A stretch of 6,716 nt of DNA from Holophagae bacterium (GTDB lineage: Bacteria; Acidobacteriota; Thermoanaerobaculia; Thermoanaerobaculales; Sulfomarinibacteraceae): NCBI GenBank assembly GCA_030609785.1, contig JAUWTC010000146.1:1-6716 (forward strand). Direction: 5' to 3'. Below the pieces are notes generated by a model. It was not told the origin of the DNA. It ran no database searches and was given only the letters and a program-made list of their open reading frames with translations. Positions 1 through 6,304 of this stretch are shown one piece after another. A program made the translations under genes and the position numbers. Numbering within the stretch: position 1 is the first letter of the stretch; each line of letters opens with the position of its first letter.

Positions 1-46
1 AAATGTAAACGAAAAGATAGTATTAATAAATCGCAATAACGAGGAA

Positions 47-128
47 CGTTGGGGGGCAGGCGCCCCGCGCTCCCACTCCATGGCCTGTGAGTGCCTTATT
101 TGGGGCGCGGGGCTCCTGCCCCGCAACG
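47..128. repeat. Long GC-rich imperfect inverted repeat (hairpin or dispersed palindromic element)
   Basis: The left arm (47-75) and right arm (101-128) are reverse complements over about 28 positions, with two mismatches (52/123 and 61/114) and one extra base (T71). The shared core reads GGGGCAGG-N-GCCCCGCGC. Inside the loop a second short stem is possible, CACTC (74-78) with GAGTG (89-93), so the element could fold as one nested 82-base structure. It lies 35 bases past the ispG stop codon. On the ispG strand no T-run follows the stem, so it is not a classic intrinsic terminator. A dispersed REP-like palindrome is the better guess, although it could still block transcription or protect the mRNA 3' end. 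The symmetry is seen directly; the role is inferred. Confidence 0.7.
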
Positions 129-162
129 GTAAACCCAATGACCATTTCGACCCTTTGACCCC

Positions 163-1374
163 TTATCCCCACCGCCGCGCAACATAATCCTCAACGATCG
201 CGATGAACTGCTGTGCCAACTCCTCGTAGCTGCCTTTGAGGGTTGTGAACGGGCGGCCGTCGACGAAGACCGGGCACTTGGGTTCCTCGCCGGTCCCGGG
301 CAGGGAGATGCCGACGTGTGCGGCCTTGCTCTCGCCCGGCCCGTTGACGATGCAGCCCATCACAGCCAGCTTGAAATCCTCGACTCCGGGATAGAGGTTT
401 CGCCACTGGGGCATGTGGTCTCGTACGTGGTTTTCGACCCGTTCCGCCAACTCCTGAAACGTCGTTGAGGTGGTGCGACCGCAGCCGGGGCAGGCGGTGA
501 CAGTCGGCGAGAACGAGCGCAGGCCCAGGCCCTGAACCAGCTCGCAGGCAGCCCGGACCTCTTCCCGACGATCGCCTCCGGCCCTGGGCGTCAACGACAC
601 GCGGATCGTATCGCCGATACCTTCGAGCAGCAGCGGCGCCATGGCGGCGGCCGACCACACCAGGCCCTTGGCGCCCATGCCGGCCTCGGTCAGACCCAGG
701 TGAAGGGGTTGGCCCGTCTTTTCGGCCAGGGCACGGTAGAGGCGGATGAGGGCGACCGGCTCGGAGACCTTGCAGGAAAGCACCACGTGCTCGGGCCCCA
801 GGCCGGCGGCGAAGGCCATCTCGGTTGACTGAAGCGCGCTTTGGATCATGCACCGCTCGAGGATCTCTTCGGAACTGAGGCCAAGATCCCCGTCGGTGTT
901 CTCCTGCATCATGGCTACCACGAGCGCCTGATCCAGAGAACCGCCGTTAACGCCGATCCGGACGGGTTTGTCGTTGTCCAGTGCGATTCGGCAGATGGTC
1001 GAAAAGTTGTCGTCGCCGCGGGCCCCTTGCCCGATGTTTCCGGGATTGATCCGGTACTTGTCCAGAATCTCGGCGCACCGGGGATACTGCTTCAACAGAA
1101 TGTGCCCGTTGTAGTGGAAATCGCCGATCAGGGGTGCCGAACACCCGGCGTCGGACATCCTCGTGTGGATCTCTGGGACGGCTGCAGCCGCCTCCGGGGT
1201 GTTGACGGTGATTCGGACCAACTCGGAGCCGGCCTCGGCCAGTTCTACGACCTGACGAGCCGTCGCCTCGGCATCGGCGGTATCGGTATTGGTCATTGAC
1301 TGGATCACTACGGGAGCGCCGCCGCCGATGGCGACGGATCCGACCATAACGGTTTGGGTTTCAGGGTTTTTCAT
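163..1374 (-). CDS. ispG: 4-hydroxy-3-methylbut-2-en-1-yl diphosphate synthase (IspG/GcpE)
   Basis: Cytosolic iron-sulfur enzyme of the MEP isoprenoid pathway. It reductively opens 2-C-methyl-D-erythritol 2,4-cyclodiphosphate to HMBPP, the precursor of IPP and DMAPP. The 403-residue protein begins with the TIM-barrel half, including VVIQSMTNTDT near residues 22-32, a GDFHYN motif at 84-89 and a RINPGNIG motif at 108-115. The C-terminal half carries the 4Fe-4S site: ACPGCGR supplies Cys295 and Cys298, and MGCIVNGPGE supplies Cys341 and Glu348, the three-Cys-plus-Glu ligand set known for this family. The length matches the short two-domain bacterial type, without the large insert of plant and chlamydial forms. 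The ATG overlaps the stop of the upstream LpdD-like gene as ATGA, and GGAGAGG lies just 5' of it, which supports this start and translational coupling. No residue expected for activity appears to be missing. Confidence 0.97.
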   Translation of the reverse strand: MKNPETQTVMVGSVAIGGGAPVVIQSMTNTDTADAEATARQVVELAEAGSELVRITVNTPEAAAAVPEIHTRMSDAGCSAPLIGDFHYNGHILLKQYPRCAEILDKYRINPGNIGQGARGDDNFSTICRIALDNDKPVRIGVNGGSLDQALVVAMMQENTDGDLGLSSEEILERCMIQSALQSTEMAFAAGLGPEHVVLSCKVSEPVALIRLYRALAEKTGQPLHLGLTEAGMGAKGLVWSAAAMAPLLLEGIGDTIRVSLTPRAGGDRREEVRAACELVQGLGLRSFSPTVTACPGCGRTTSTTFQELAERVENHVRDHMPQWRNLYPGVEDFKLAVMGCIVNGPGESKAAHVGISLPGTGEEPKCPVFVDGRPFTTLKGSYEELAQQFIAIVEDYVARRWG

Positions 1375-1742
1375 CGGAACCTCTCCGCCAATTCGGTCGC
1401 CATCCGTCGGGCCAGTTCCAGGTAGACGCGGACTCCTACGGCATCGAGCCTATCCTCGTGAATGCCTGCAGTGACGACTGTAACGCGCCCCGACGCCCGG
1501 CACACGGCCTCGGCGATCGGGCGAGCCACGGCCTCTTCCTTGTGGGGAGGGATGGTCATGACCGAGCACGAGACCCCACTCCGGCCGGAACCGCAGGGTT
1601 GGGCCAGGACGACACTGCCGACGTGCGGCCGGCTTCCGCCGGTGACAACGATGACGATGTCTTCGCCGGCGTGAGTGACCTGAGACCGAATCGAGCGCCC
1701 AGTCTCGGGGTCGGATGTGCAGTGTTCAAAGTTAACCTGCAT
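1371..1742 (-). CDS. Small LpdD-like protein (prenylated-flavin chaperone-like domain)
   Basis: A 123-residue soluble protein with no signal peptide or membrane segment. After a short strand it has VVTGGSRPHVG (residues 32-42), an HKEE motif (67-70), and TAGIHED (91-97), followed by a C-terminal helix. From memory, this spacing of TGG-x-x-PH-(I/V)-G, HKE and AG-I-H-x-D matches the small LpdD-like family, named after a subunit of lactobacillal gallate decarboxylase and thought to help UbiD-type enzymes with their prenylated FMN. Most members are uncharacterised, so the family call is moderately sure and the function is not. It is first in a two-gene unit with ispG and shares an ATGA overlap with it. 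A loose AAGGG lies about 12 bases before the ATG. No ubiD or ubiX is in this window. An alternative is a conserved hypothetical with an unrelated role. Confidence 0.72.
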   Translation of the reverse strand: MQVNFEHCTSDPETGRSIRSQVTHAGEDIVIVVTGGSRPHVGSVVLAQPCGSGRSGVSCSVMTIPPHKEEAVARPIAEAVCRASGRVTVVTAGIHEDRLDAVGVRVYLELARRMATELAERFR

Positions 1743-1765
1743 GGTGGAATTCTACCCTTAACCAC

Positions 1766-1840
1766 AAAATGGGATCGTATTGGCCCTCTGAGGCCGTTTT
1801 TCAAATGGGGGATGGAAATCGGCCAATCCGTTCCCATTTT
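1766..1840. repeat. 20-bp imperfect inverted repeat between the DUF3179 gene and the LpdD-like gene
   Basis: Arms 1766-1785 and 1821-1840 are reverse complements at 18 of 20 positions. They begin AAAATGGGA and end TTGGCC, separated by a 35-base loop. On the minus strand, along which both flanking genes run, the stem ends in CCCATTTT, so it could act as a weak intrinsic terminator for the ctaB-DUF3179 transcript. The A-tract on one side and T-tract on the other would suit this. The loop holds a further small near-palindrome, GGCCCTCTGAGGCC (1782-1795), which overlaps the left arm and could form an alternative fold. An operator or attenuator for the LpdD-like-ispG unit is also possible. The symmetry is seen directly; the role is inferred. 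Confidence 0.6.
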
Positions 1841-1848
1841 CTGGTACG

Positions 1849-1861
1849 TGCGCTTCGCGCA
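1849..1861 (-). terminator. Short tight hairpin just past the DUF3179 stop codon
   Basis: TGCGC (1849-1853) and GCGCA (1857-1861) form a perfect five-pair stem with a three-base loop, nine bases beyond the DUF3179 stop on the minus strand. In the transcript the loop would be GAA, a stable GNA-type triloop. A run of T lies before the stem rather than after it, so the intrinsic terminator signature is incomplete. It may work together with the longer inverted repeat immediately downstream, or be chance in GC-rich sequence. Confidence 0.25.
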
Positions 1862-1870
1862 GGGGGAAAA

Positions 1871-2923
1871 CTAAGGGGTTGTTGGGGTGTCGCTGGGGAA
1901 TTGTGCGTGCCAGGCAAACCAGAAGGCGACACGAATCTTTAGAGGCTGACCGGAGTTTGCCAGCATTTGCACTCGCGCGGTAGGGGGTACGCTTGTGAAG
2001 TGAATCCTAAGTGGAACATCGCCGATGATTGTATCGACGGTGCCCCGGGGCTCACCAACATTGGCTGCCAAAGCGGAGATGGCAAACACCTCTCGCTCTG
2101 CTCCGGCCTCGACGATGACGACCCTTTCTTTGAGGCCGGGGCCGTCGTCCGGCGGCATCGGATCGACCGGAAAATGCAGTACCTCGGATCCGAAGTAGCT
2201 GTGGTAGGGGTCTCGCTTGTAGAGTCTCTTGAACTCCGGTAACGGCATCATGACGTCGGTGTCGGGATGCCGTTCGAGCCAGTCGGACCACAGGGCCAGG
2301 TCGAAGGGGATGCCCTCCAATCGTGCCTCGGAACAGGCCATTGGGCCCGCGACGGCCCGGCCGGAGAGCTGGCTCCAGAGGCTGGATTCTTGCTCGGAGC
2401 GGCCGTGGTCATAGATCAGTGTGTTGGAGTTGAAGAGCAGTCCGGACACGCCGAACGACAGGGTTTCGGGGCCAACCACGGGCCGGCGCCACACGGCGGA
2501 GGCGTCGCTCAAGCCTGAATACGTCACCGCGATCTCTTCGCCGCCCAGGGTATCGTTGATCACTTCGTGCCACCGCATCAGCCGAAGGGGGTAGGCACCG
2601 GCCTCGCCGTTGATGACGATGCCGATAACGCGGTCTGCGCCAACAAGAAACTTTCCGCGATGTTCTTCGTTGATCGTTGCCACCTGGGCACCGGGGACGG
2701 TCTCGGGGTTGTCCACCGCATGCAGGCCGTCGCGTCCCATGCCCCCGGCGACGATGTCGGAGACCTGGAGGCAGCCGAGATCAAAGCCGTAGGTCGAGGG
2801 GTCGTGTCCGTCGCCCAGACTCGAGATCGATCCAGGTCGCACGACCAGTGCCAGGATCACCGCAACGGAGATGACGGCCGCACCGACGACCCACCACCCG
2901 CTCCGAAAAAGCCTACCGATCAT
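1871..2923 (-). CDS. Membrane-anchored DUF3179 domain protein lacking the usual paired cysteines
   Basis: A 350-residue protein with one N-terminal membrane helix (about residues 8-28), then a long domain placed outside the cytoplasm by inference. DUF3179 hallmarks appear in order: GGMGRDGLHAVDNP (60-73), VINGEAGAYPLR (103-114), WHEVIND (118-124), FGVSGLLFNSN (157-167), LWSQLSG (182-188), HPDTDV (219-224), DPYHSYF (238-244) and FWFAW near the C-terminus (334-338). Where most members have a YCPLC-type motif this one has YSGLS (135-139), so both cysteines are serine and any metal or redox role through them is lost. The family's function is unknown. The start is the ATG overlapping the ctaB end by 11 bases; a TTG 51 bases upstream is open but would add a polar leader before the membrane helix. 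No good ribosome site precedes the ATG, so coupled translation from ctaB is likely. Confidence 0.88.
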   Translation of the reverse strand: MIGRLFRSGWWVVGAAVISVAVILALVVRPGSISSLGDGHDPSTYGFDLGCLQVSDIVAGGMGRDGLHAVDNPETVPGAQVATINEEHRGKFLVGADRVIGIVINGEAGAYPLRLMRWHEVINDTLGGEEIAVTYSGLSDASAVWRRPVVGPETLSFGVSGLLFNSNTLIYDHGRSEQESSLWSQLSGRAVAGPMACSEARLEGIPFDLALWSDWLERHPDTDVMMPLPEFKRLYKRDPYHSYFGSEVLHFPVDPMPPDDGPGLKERVVIVEAGAEREVFAISALAANVGEPRGTVDTIIGDVPLRIHFTSVPPTARVQMLANSGQPLKIRVAFWFAWHAQFPSDTPTTP

Positions 2924-3872
2924 CGGAGATTCTGGACTGAGCCAGTTGGACCTCGGCCTGCGGTTCGGACCCAATGAAGGCGCCGTTGAATATCTTCTCG
3001 TCCATGTCGCCCACCATCGAAATCAGCAGCAAGGGGAGGTAGATGATGCTGGCCAGAAACAGGCGCCGAGCAGTGAGCCGGGTCCGGTCCCGGTAGAAGG
3101 GCAGGGCGGCAATAGCGAAGGCCAAGCCCAGGACTTGGGCGATGATCAGGAAGGTCATACCGGAAAGTCCCTCCGCGTATATCAGGAGGGTCAATGGTTG
3201 CAACGCCAATGCGTAAACCAGGGCCGTTCGGGCGGTGAATCGGCCGACACCATCGACGGCGGGGAGCATTTTGAAGCCACCCCGAGCGTAATCTTCTCGG
3301 TACATCCAGGCCAGTGCCAGAAAGTGAGGGACTTGCCAGGTGAAGAGAATGCCGAAGAGGATCAGTGCTCCGATTTCGATCCTGCCGGAAAAGGCCGTCC
3401 AACCGATGACCGGGGGCACGGCGCCGACGACTGCACCAACCAGTGTGTTGGTCGAGGTTCGGGTTTTCATCGGCGTGTAGACCAGGGTGTAGACCAGGAT
3501 GACACCGAGGGCAAGAGCTGCAGTCAAGAGGTTGACGAGGATCGCGAGCAGAACCACACCGGTTATGGAGGATGCCCATCCGTAAACTACCGCCCTGGAG
3601 CGGGGCATACGCTCGGAGGGCAAAGGCCTGTTCCGAGTGCGTTCCATCTTGGCGTCCAGCTCAGTTTCCATGATCTGGTTGAAGATACTGGCCCCGAAAG
3701 CTGCCAGTGCGGTCCCGAGAGCAGTCCAGATGAGCTCGTCGAGCCGGCTTGCACCACGGGCCGACAGAAGGTAGCCGGCGATTGTCGAAAAAACCACCAT
3801 CGACGACAGTCTGGCCTTGGACATCTCCAGATACATGCCGAGTTCGTGTCGTGCCCGTTTGGCAAGTGTCAT
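2913..3872 (-). CDS. ctaB: Protoheme IX farnesyltransferase (heme O synthase)
   Basis: Integral-membrane UbiA-family prenyltransferase that adds a farnesyl group to heme b to make heme O, the substrate of CtaA. The 319-residue protein has a polytopic pattern and both Asp-rich prenyl-diphosphate motifs. The first is NQIMETELDAKMERTRNRP (65-83), in which Asn65, Asp73 and Arg78 are kept and Glu69 replaces the Asp common in proteobacterial CtaB, as in the COX10-like branch. The second region includes YTPMKTRTS (132-140), WQVPHFLALAWMYREDYARGG (179-199) and KMLP. The start chosen is the ATG at 3872, with GGAG 11 bases upstream, directly before the typical LAKRARHELGMYLEMSKAR opening. The frame stays open far upstream, to about 4550, but that stretch is antisense to ctaA and unlike CtaB. 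The gene is divergent from ctaA and overlaps DUF3179 at its 3' end. Confidence 0.96.
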   Translation of the reverse strand: MTLAKRARHELGMYLEMSKARLSSMVVFSTIAGYLLSARGASRLDELIWTALGTALAAFGASIFNQIMETELDAKMERTRNRPLPSERMPRSRAVVYGWASSITGVVLLAILVNLLTAALALGVILVYTLVYTPMKTRTSTNTLVGAVVGAVPPVIGWTAFSGRIEIGALILFGILFTWQVPHFLALAWMYREDYARGGFKMLPAVDGVGRFTARTALVYALALQPLTLLIYAEGLSGMTFLIIAQVLGLAFAIAALPFYRDRTRLTARRLFLASIIYLPLLLISMVGDMDEKIFNGAFIGSEPQAEVQLAQSRISDDR

Positions 3873-4032
3873 AGGGTCTTCGTCTCCATCCTGATGGTCA
3901 ACGCAGATCAGGTCTGTAGCATTTCCTTTGGATTGTACGCGAGTTGTATTTTCCTCTTCGTGCCTTTGTGGTTCATCTGTTTTTCTCGTCCTCGCCGGGA
4001 TACGCAATAATGACCCTCGACGGAGGGGTGAA
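3873..4032. promoter_or_regulatory. Divergent ctaB/ctaA intergenic control region
   Basis: This 160-base gap separates the two divergent heme-A genes and must hold promoters for both, so shared regulation is likely. It is visibly richer in A and T than the flanking genes. I could not settle on convincing -35/-10 pairs; an AATAAT close to 4007-4012 is the best -10-like string facing ctaA, but no good -35 sits at the right distance. No clear dyad operator was found. A pyrimidine-rich stretch (about 3953-3988) contains TTCGTGCCTTTGTGGTTC, which resembles a short sequence I remember recurring in many environmental bacterial genomes. The control role comes from position only. Confidence 0.5.
4022..4026 (+). 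promoter_or_regulatory. Strong ribosome binding site fixing the ctaA start
   Basis: GGAGG lies six bases before the ATG at 4033. This decides against the longer reading frame that opens at 3928, whose first 35 residues would come from the intergenic region and do not resemble the family. Confidence 0.8.
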
Positions 4033-5310
4033 ATGCAAGAAAGGTCTGTTGACGGCGGTTGGTTGGTCCCCCTGGGGTTTGCGACGACGGTCAGCATGTG
4101 GGCTGTCGCGTATATCGGCCGGTTGCCGTTCGTCATGGCCCCAAGCTGGCTGATCGGCTTTGCCATGCTGCTGATCGTGGCGGGATGGGGGTGGCGAACC
4201 GGGACCTGGATCGAGCGAGGACTGGTCGCCGGCGCCAAGGTTGGGCTGGTGGCTGCCGTTCTCAACATGTTGATTCTCGGTTCCTTCTTGAGTTCGTCGG
4301 AACGGCTCGGCCTGGTGCCGTCGGCCCTGTGGTGGATCCCCGGCTCGTTGGTCGTTACCGCCCTCATAACGGCTGCCTCCGCCCATTTTGGAAGCCGGGG
4401 CGGAACGCGGGAACCGCCGGAATGGGCCGGGCTGCTCTCCAAGGTCGCTCTGGGCGCCACGTTTCTCCTGGTTGTCGCCGGGGGGCTGGTGACCTCCAAT
4501 GAGTCGGGGTTGGCGGTGGTTGACTGGCCCAATTCATACGGGTACAACATGTTTCTCTATCCGATCTCCAAAATGACCGGGGGCATCTACTACGAGCATG
4601 CCCATCGACTCTTCGGGTCGTTGGTCGGACTGACGACAGTCGCGCTGGCCCTCTATTTGTGGCGCCGCGATGGGCGGAAGTGGGTCACTGCGCTTGCGCT
4701 CTCATCGGTTGTGGTCGTTGTCGTTCAGGGCATTCTCGGGGGGCTTCGGGTCACCGGGAACTTCACCCTGTCGACCTCGGCGGAAGACATGGCGCCCAGC
4801 ATCGCACTGGCGGTCCTTCACGGTGTCCTGGGGCAGGTGTTTCTGGCGCTCATTGTCTCTCTTGCGGTTGTCACCAGCACTGCCTGGCAACGACTCGCCT
4901 CGGAAGGCTCCCCGGTAAAGGACTCCCTGGATCGGCAGTTACAGGCCTTTCTTGTCGGGACCCTGTTGGTCCAGTTGGTACTGGGAGCGGTGCAACGCCA
5001 TGTGGCGTGGGGCCTGATCATTCACATCACGATGGCAGCAGTCGTCTGGATGCTGGCTTCGGTCGCCGGCGCACGCGGATGGTGGTTGTGGCCGGACACA
5101 TCTGTGGTATCCCGGCTGGGGAGAGCCGTGTTGATCATCGCCGGCGTTCAGGTTCTCTTGGGTATCACTGCCATGGCCGTCACCGCCGGTGATGCCATAG
5201 TCGGGAACCCAGGGTTGTTCGAGGTGATGGCCACAACCGCGCACCAGGCGTGTGGGGCGTTGTTGCTGGCCACATCGGTTGCGCTTGCTTTGATGACCCG
5301 GCAGTCTTAG
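4033..5310 (+). CDS. ctaA: Heme A synthase (CtaA/COX15 family) with a four-helix N-terminal extension
   Basis: Integral-membrane enzyme that oxidises the C8 methyl of heme O to the formyl group of heme A for aa3-type cytochrome oxidase. The 425-residue protein has a COX15/CtaA core from about residue 132. GGLVTSNESGLAVVDWP (150-166) leads to YYEHAHR, giving the family's E-x-x-H-R motif with Glu188, His191 and Arg192. Further candidate heme ligands and conserved histidines are His263 (VLHGVLGQ), His331 (IIHITMAA) and His404 (TAHQACGAL). The GYNMFLYPISKM segment (170-181) is of a type I associate with planctomycetal and related CtaA. Residues 1-120 add about four hydrophobic helices (roughly 11-30, 38-55, 63-83, 98-117) absent from the classical eight-helix enzyme of about 300-350 residues. 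The gene is divergent from ctaB and ends 67 bases before the convergent acyltransferase; I saw no clear terminator in that gap. Confidence 0.95.
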   Translation: MQERSVDGGWLVPLGFATTVSMWAVAYIGRLPFVMAPSWLIGFAMLLIVAGWGWRTGTWIERGLVAGAKVGLVAAVLNMLILGSFLSSSERLGLVPSALWWIPGSLVVTALITAASAHFGSRGGTREPPEWAGLLSKVALGATFLLVVAGGLVTSNESGLAVVDWPNSYGYNMFLYPISKMTGGIYYEHAHRLFGSLVGLTTVALALYLWRRDGRKWVTALALSSVVVVVVQGILGGLRVTGNFTLSTSAEDMAPSIALAVLHGVLGQVFLALIVSLAVVTSTAWQRLASEGSPVKDSLDRQLQAFLVGTLLVQLVLGAVQRHVAWGLIIHITMAAVVWMLASVAGARGWWLWPDTSVVSRLGRAVLIIAGVQVLLGITAMAVTAGDAIVGNPGLFEVMATTAHQACGALLLATSVALALMTRQS

Positions 5311-5377
5311 TCACTTATCGGCCAATACTTCGAAAAGGCTCCCTGCGTCGCTCCGGTTCAGGTTTTGCCGGATCAGG

Positions 5378-6304
5378 TCAAACCGCCATCTCCTGCGGCA
5401 ATGCTTCCTGCGGGAATGTACCCTGTTCGTAGAATCGATCCAGGAGGTGATCCTTCTCGGTCCATCGGTCCAGCAGCCATTGGCGGACGTCCTCCTCGAG
5501 TGTCGGTAACTCCTCGACCGGGAAACGCCTCACGTGGAGGTGAATTCTGCAGACCGAGCCCTTGATGTACTGCCATAGGGTCGGGACGCCCTCTTCATAG
5601 CCGATGGTGAAGTCATAGACCACCGTGACGTGTTCACGGAGGCCTTGTACTGTCGCCGCGAAGCCCTTGGTCCGGGGCATGAGAACGTGTTCCAGGGGCT
5701 CGAGGCCCCGGCTCAGGGCGAATTCCCGGCTCGCCTCGATCTTGTGGAGACGGGCGCGGGTGCCTTCGACGAAAGAGACCAGCCACACTGGAACCTCGTT
5801 GTCCACCAGGGTGCTGAAGGTCTTGAGGATGTGATCGGCGTCCGAGGACCAGTTCCTCTTGACGAAGACGCAGTCCAAAAAAAGCATGCCCCAACCAATC
5901 CCCGGCACCCATTTGAGGACGTCCTTGACGAAGAACTTGAGGTCCCCCAGACGCTTCTTGGACTTGGCGAATGCCATGATCGTGGGGATATCGGGCATCT
6001 GCTGGTGGTTGGAGACAATGATCGCGCTCTCACGAACGGGGATGTCCGCGCCGGTCACCAGGAACTTGCCCCCGTTGAGTCGTTGTGCGCCGGACACGCA
6101 CATGCCCCACCAGGAGTTGGCACATGCACGGTTGATCTTCCGAAAGGCCCCGCCTGAGAAAGGTTTGATCAAGAGGCTGAGTGTTTGCACAAGATTGACG
6201 ACCATCAGCGTCCCCAGGCCGAAGGCCGACATCAGAGCAGCCCGGATCGAGGCCACCGCGTTTGAGACCTGTGACCGGTTCTCGTTCAAGGGTTGGAGAG
6301 GCAT
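5378..6304 (-). CDS. AGPAT/LCLAT-type lysophospholipid acyltransferase (PlsC superfamily)
   Basis: A 308-residue membrane-associated acyltransferase, probably moving an acyl group to a lysophospholipid such as 1-acylglycerol-3-phosphate. It has a hydrophobic N-terminal segment (about 22-47) and then the LPLAT motifs in order: NHQQMPD (99-105), the HX4D catalytic pair His100 and Asp105; GWGMLFLDCVFVKRNW (137-152); FVEGTR (178-183); and VLMPRTKGF (207-215). The middle and C-terminal parts (PRTKGFAATV, VVYDFTI, VRRFPVEELP, FYEQGTFP) resemble animal AGPAT3-5/LCLAT1 and the bacterial YihG-like branch more than typical short PlsC. The ATG at 6304 was chosen because AAGGA lies five bases upstream; an ATG at 6334 has no comparable site. 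It overlaps the 3' end of the decarboxylase gene by 19 bases, so the two are likely co-translated. The exact acyl acceptor cannot be read from sequence. Confidence 0.9.
   Translation of the reverse strand: MPLQPLNENRSQVSNAVASIRAALMSAFGLGTLMVVNLVQTLSLLIKPFSGGAFRKINRACANSWWGMCVSGAQRLNGGKFLVTGADIPVRESAIIVSNHQQMPDIPTIMAFAKSKKRLGDLKFFVKDVLKWVPGIGWGMLFLDCVFVKRNWSSDADHILKTFSTLVDNEVPVWLVSFVEGTRARLHKIEASREFALSRGLEPLEHVLMPRTKGFAATVQGLREHVTVVYDFTIGYEEGVPTLWQYIKGSVCRIHLHVRRFPVEELPTLEEDVRQWLLDRWTEKDHLLDRFYEQGTFPQEALPQEMAV

Noticed and set aside
841..1299. Plus-strand open frame opposite ispG
   Set aside because: Complementary shadow of the conserved IspG coding sequence with no recognisable motif or ribosome site.
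2924..2974. TTG start for the DUF3179 gene
   Set aside because: It needs a rare start codon deeper inside ctaB and puts a polar leader before the membrane helix; the ATG at 2923 gives a natural short N-terminus.
2871..4010. Plus-strand open frame of 379 codons opposite ctaB
   Set aside because: It lies antisense to well-conserved CtaB sequence; its composition (Gly, Asp, Gln, His rich) is typical of a GC-rich shadow frame and no domain is recognisable.
3928..4032. Longer ctaA start adding 35 residues
   Set aside because: The added part translates intergenic sequence, and a strong GGAGG is placed correctly for the ATG at 4033.
3873..4550. Upstream in-frame extension of ctaB giving a 545-residue protein
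   Set aside because: It is antisense to the ctaA 5' half, is proline/arginine/threonine-rich and low in hydrophobics, and has no CtaB similarity. The ATG at 3872 gives a normal CtaB length and N-terminus.
4059..5192. Alternate-frame open frames within ctaA
   Set aside because: They are Arg/Gly/Ser/His-rich frameshift shadows, whereas the CtaA frame is conserved and membrane-like throughout.
5311..5377. Terminator between convergent ctaA and the acyltransferase
   Set aside because: Only short four- to five-base complementary pairs (such as CCGG/CCGG) are visible, with no T-run; this is not enough to call.
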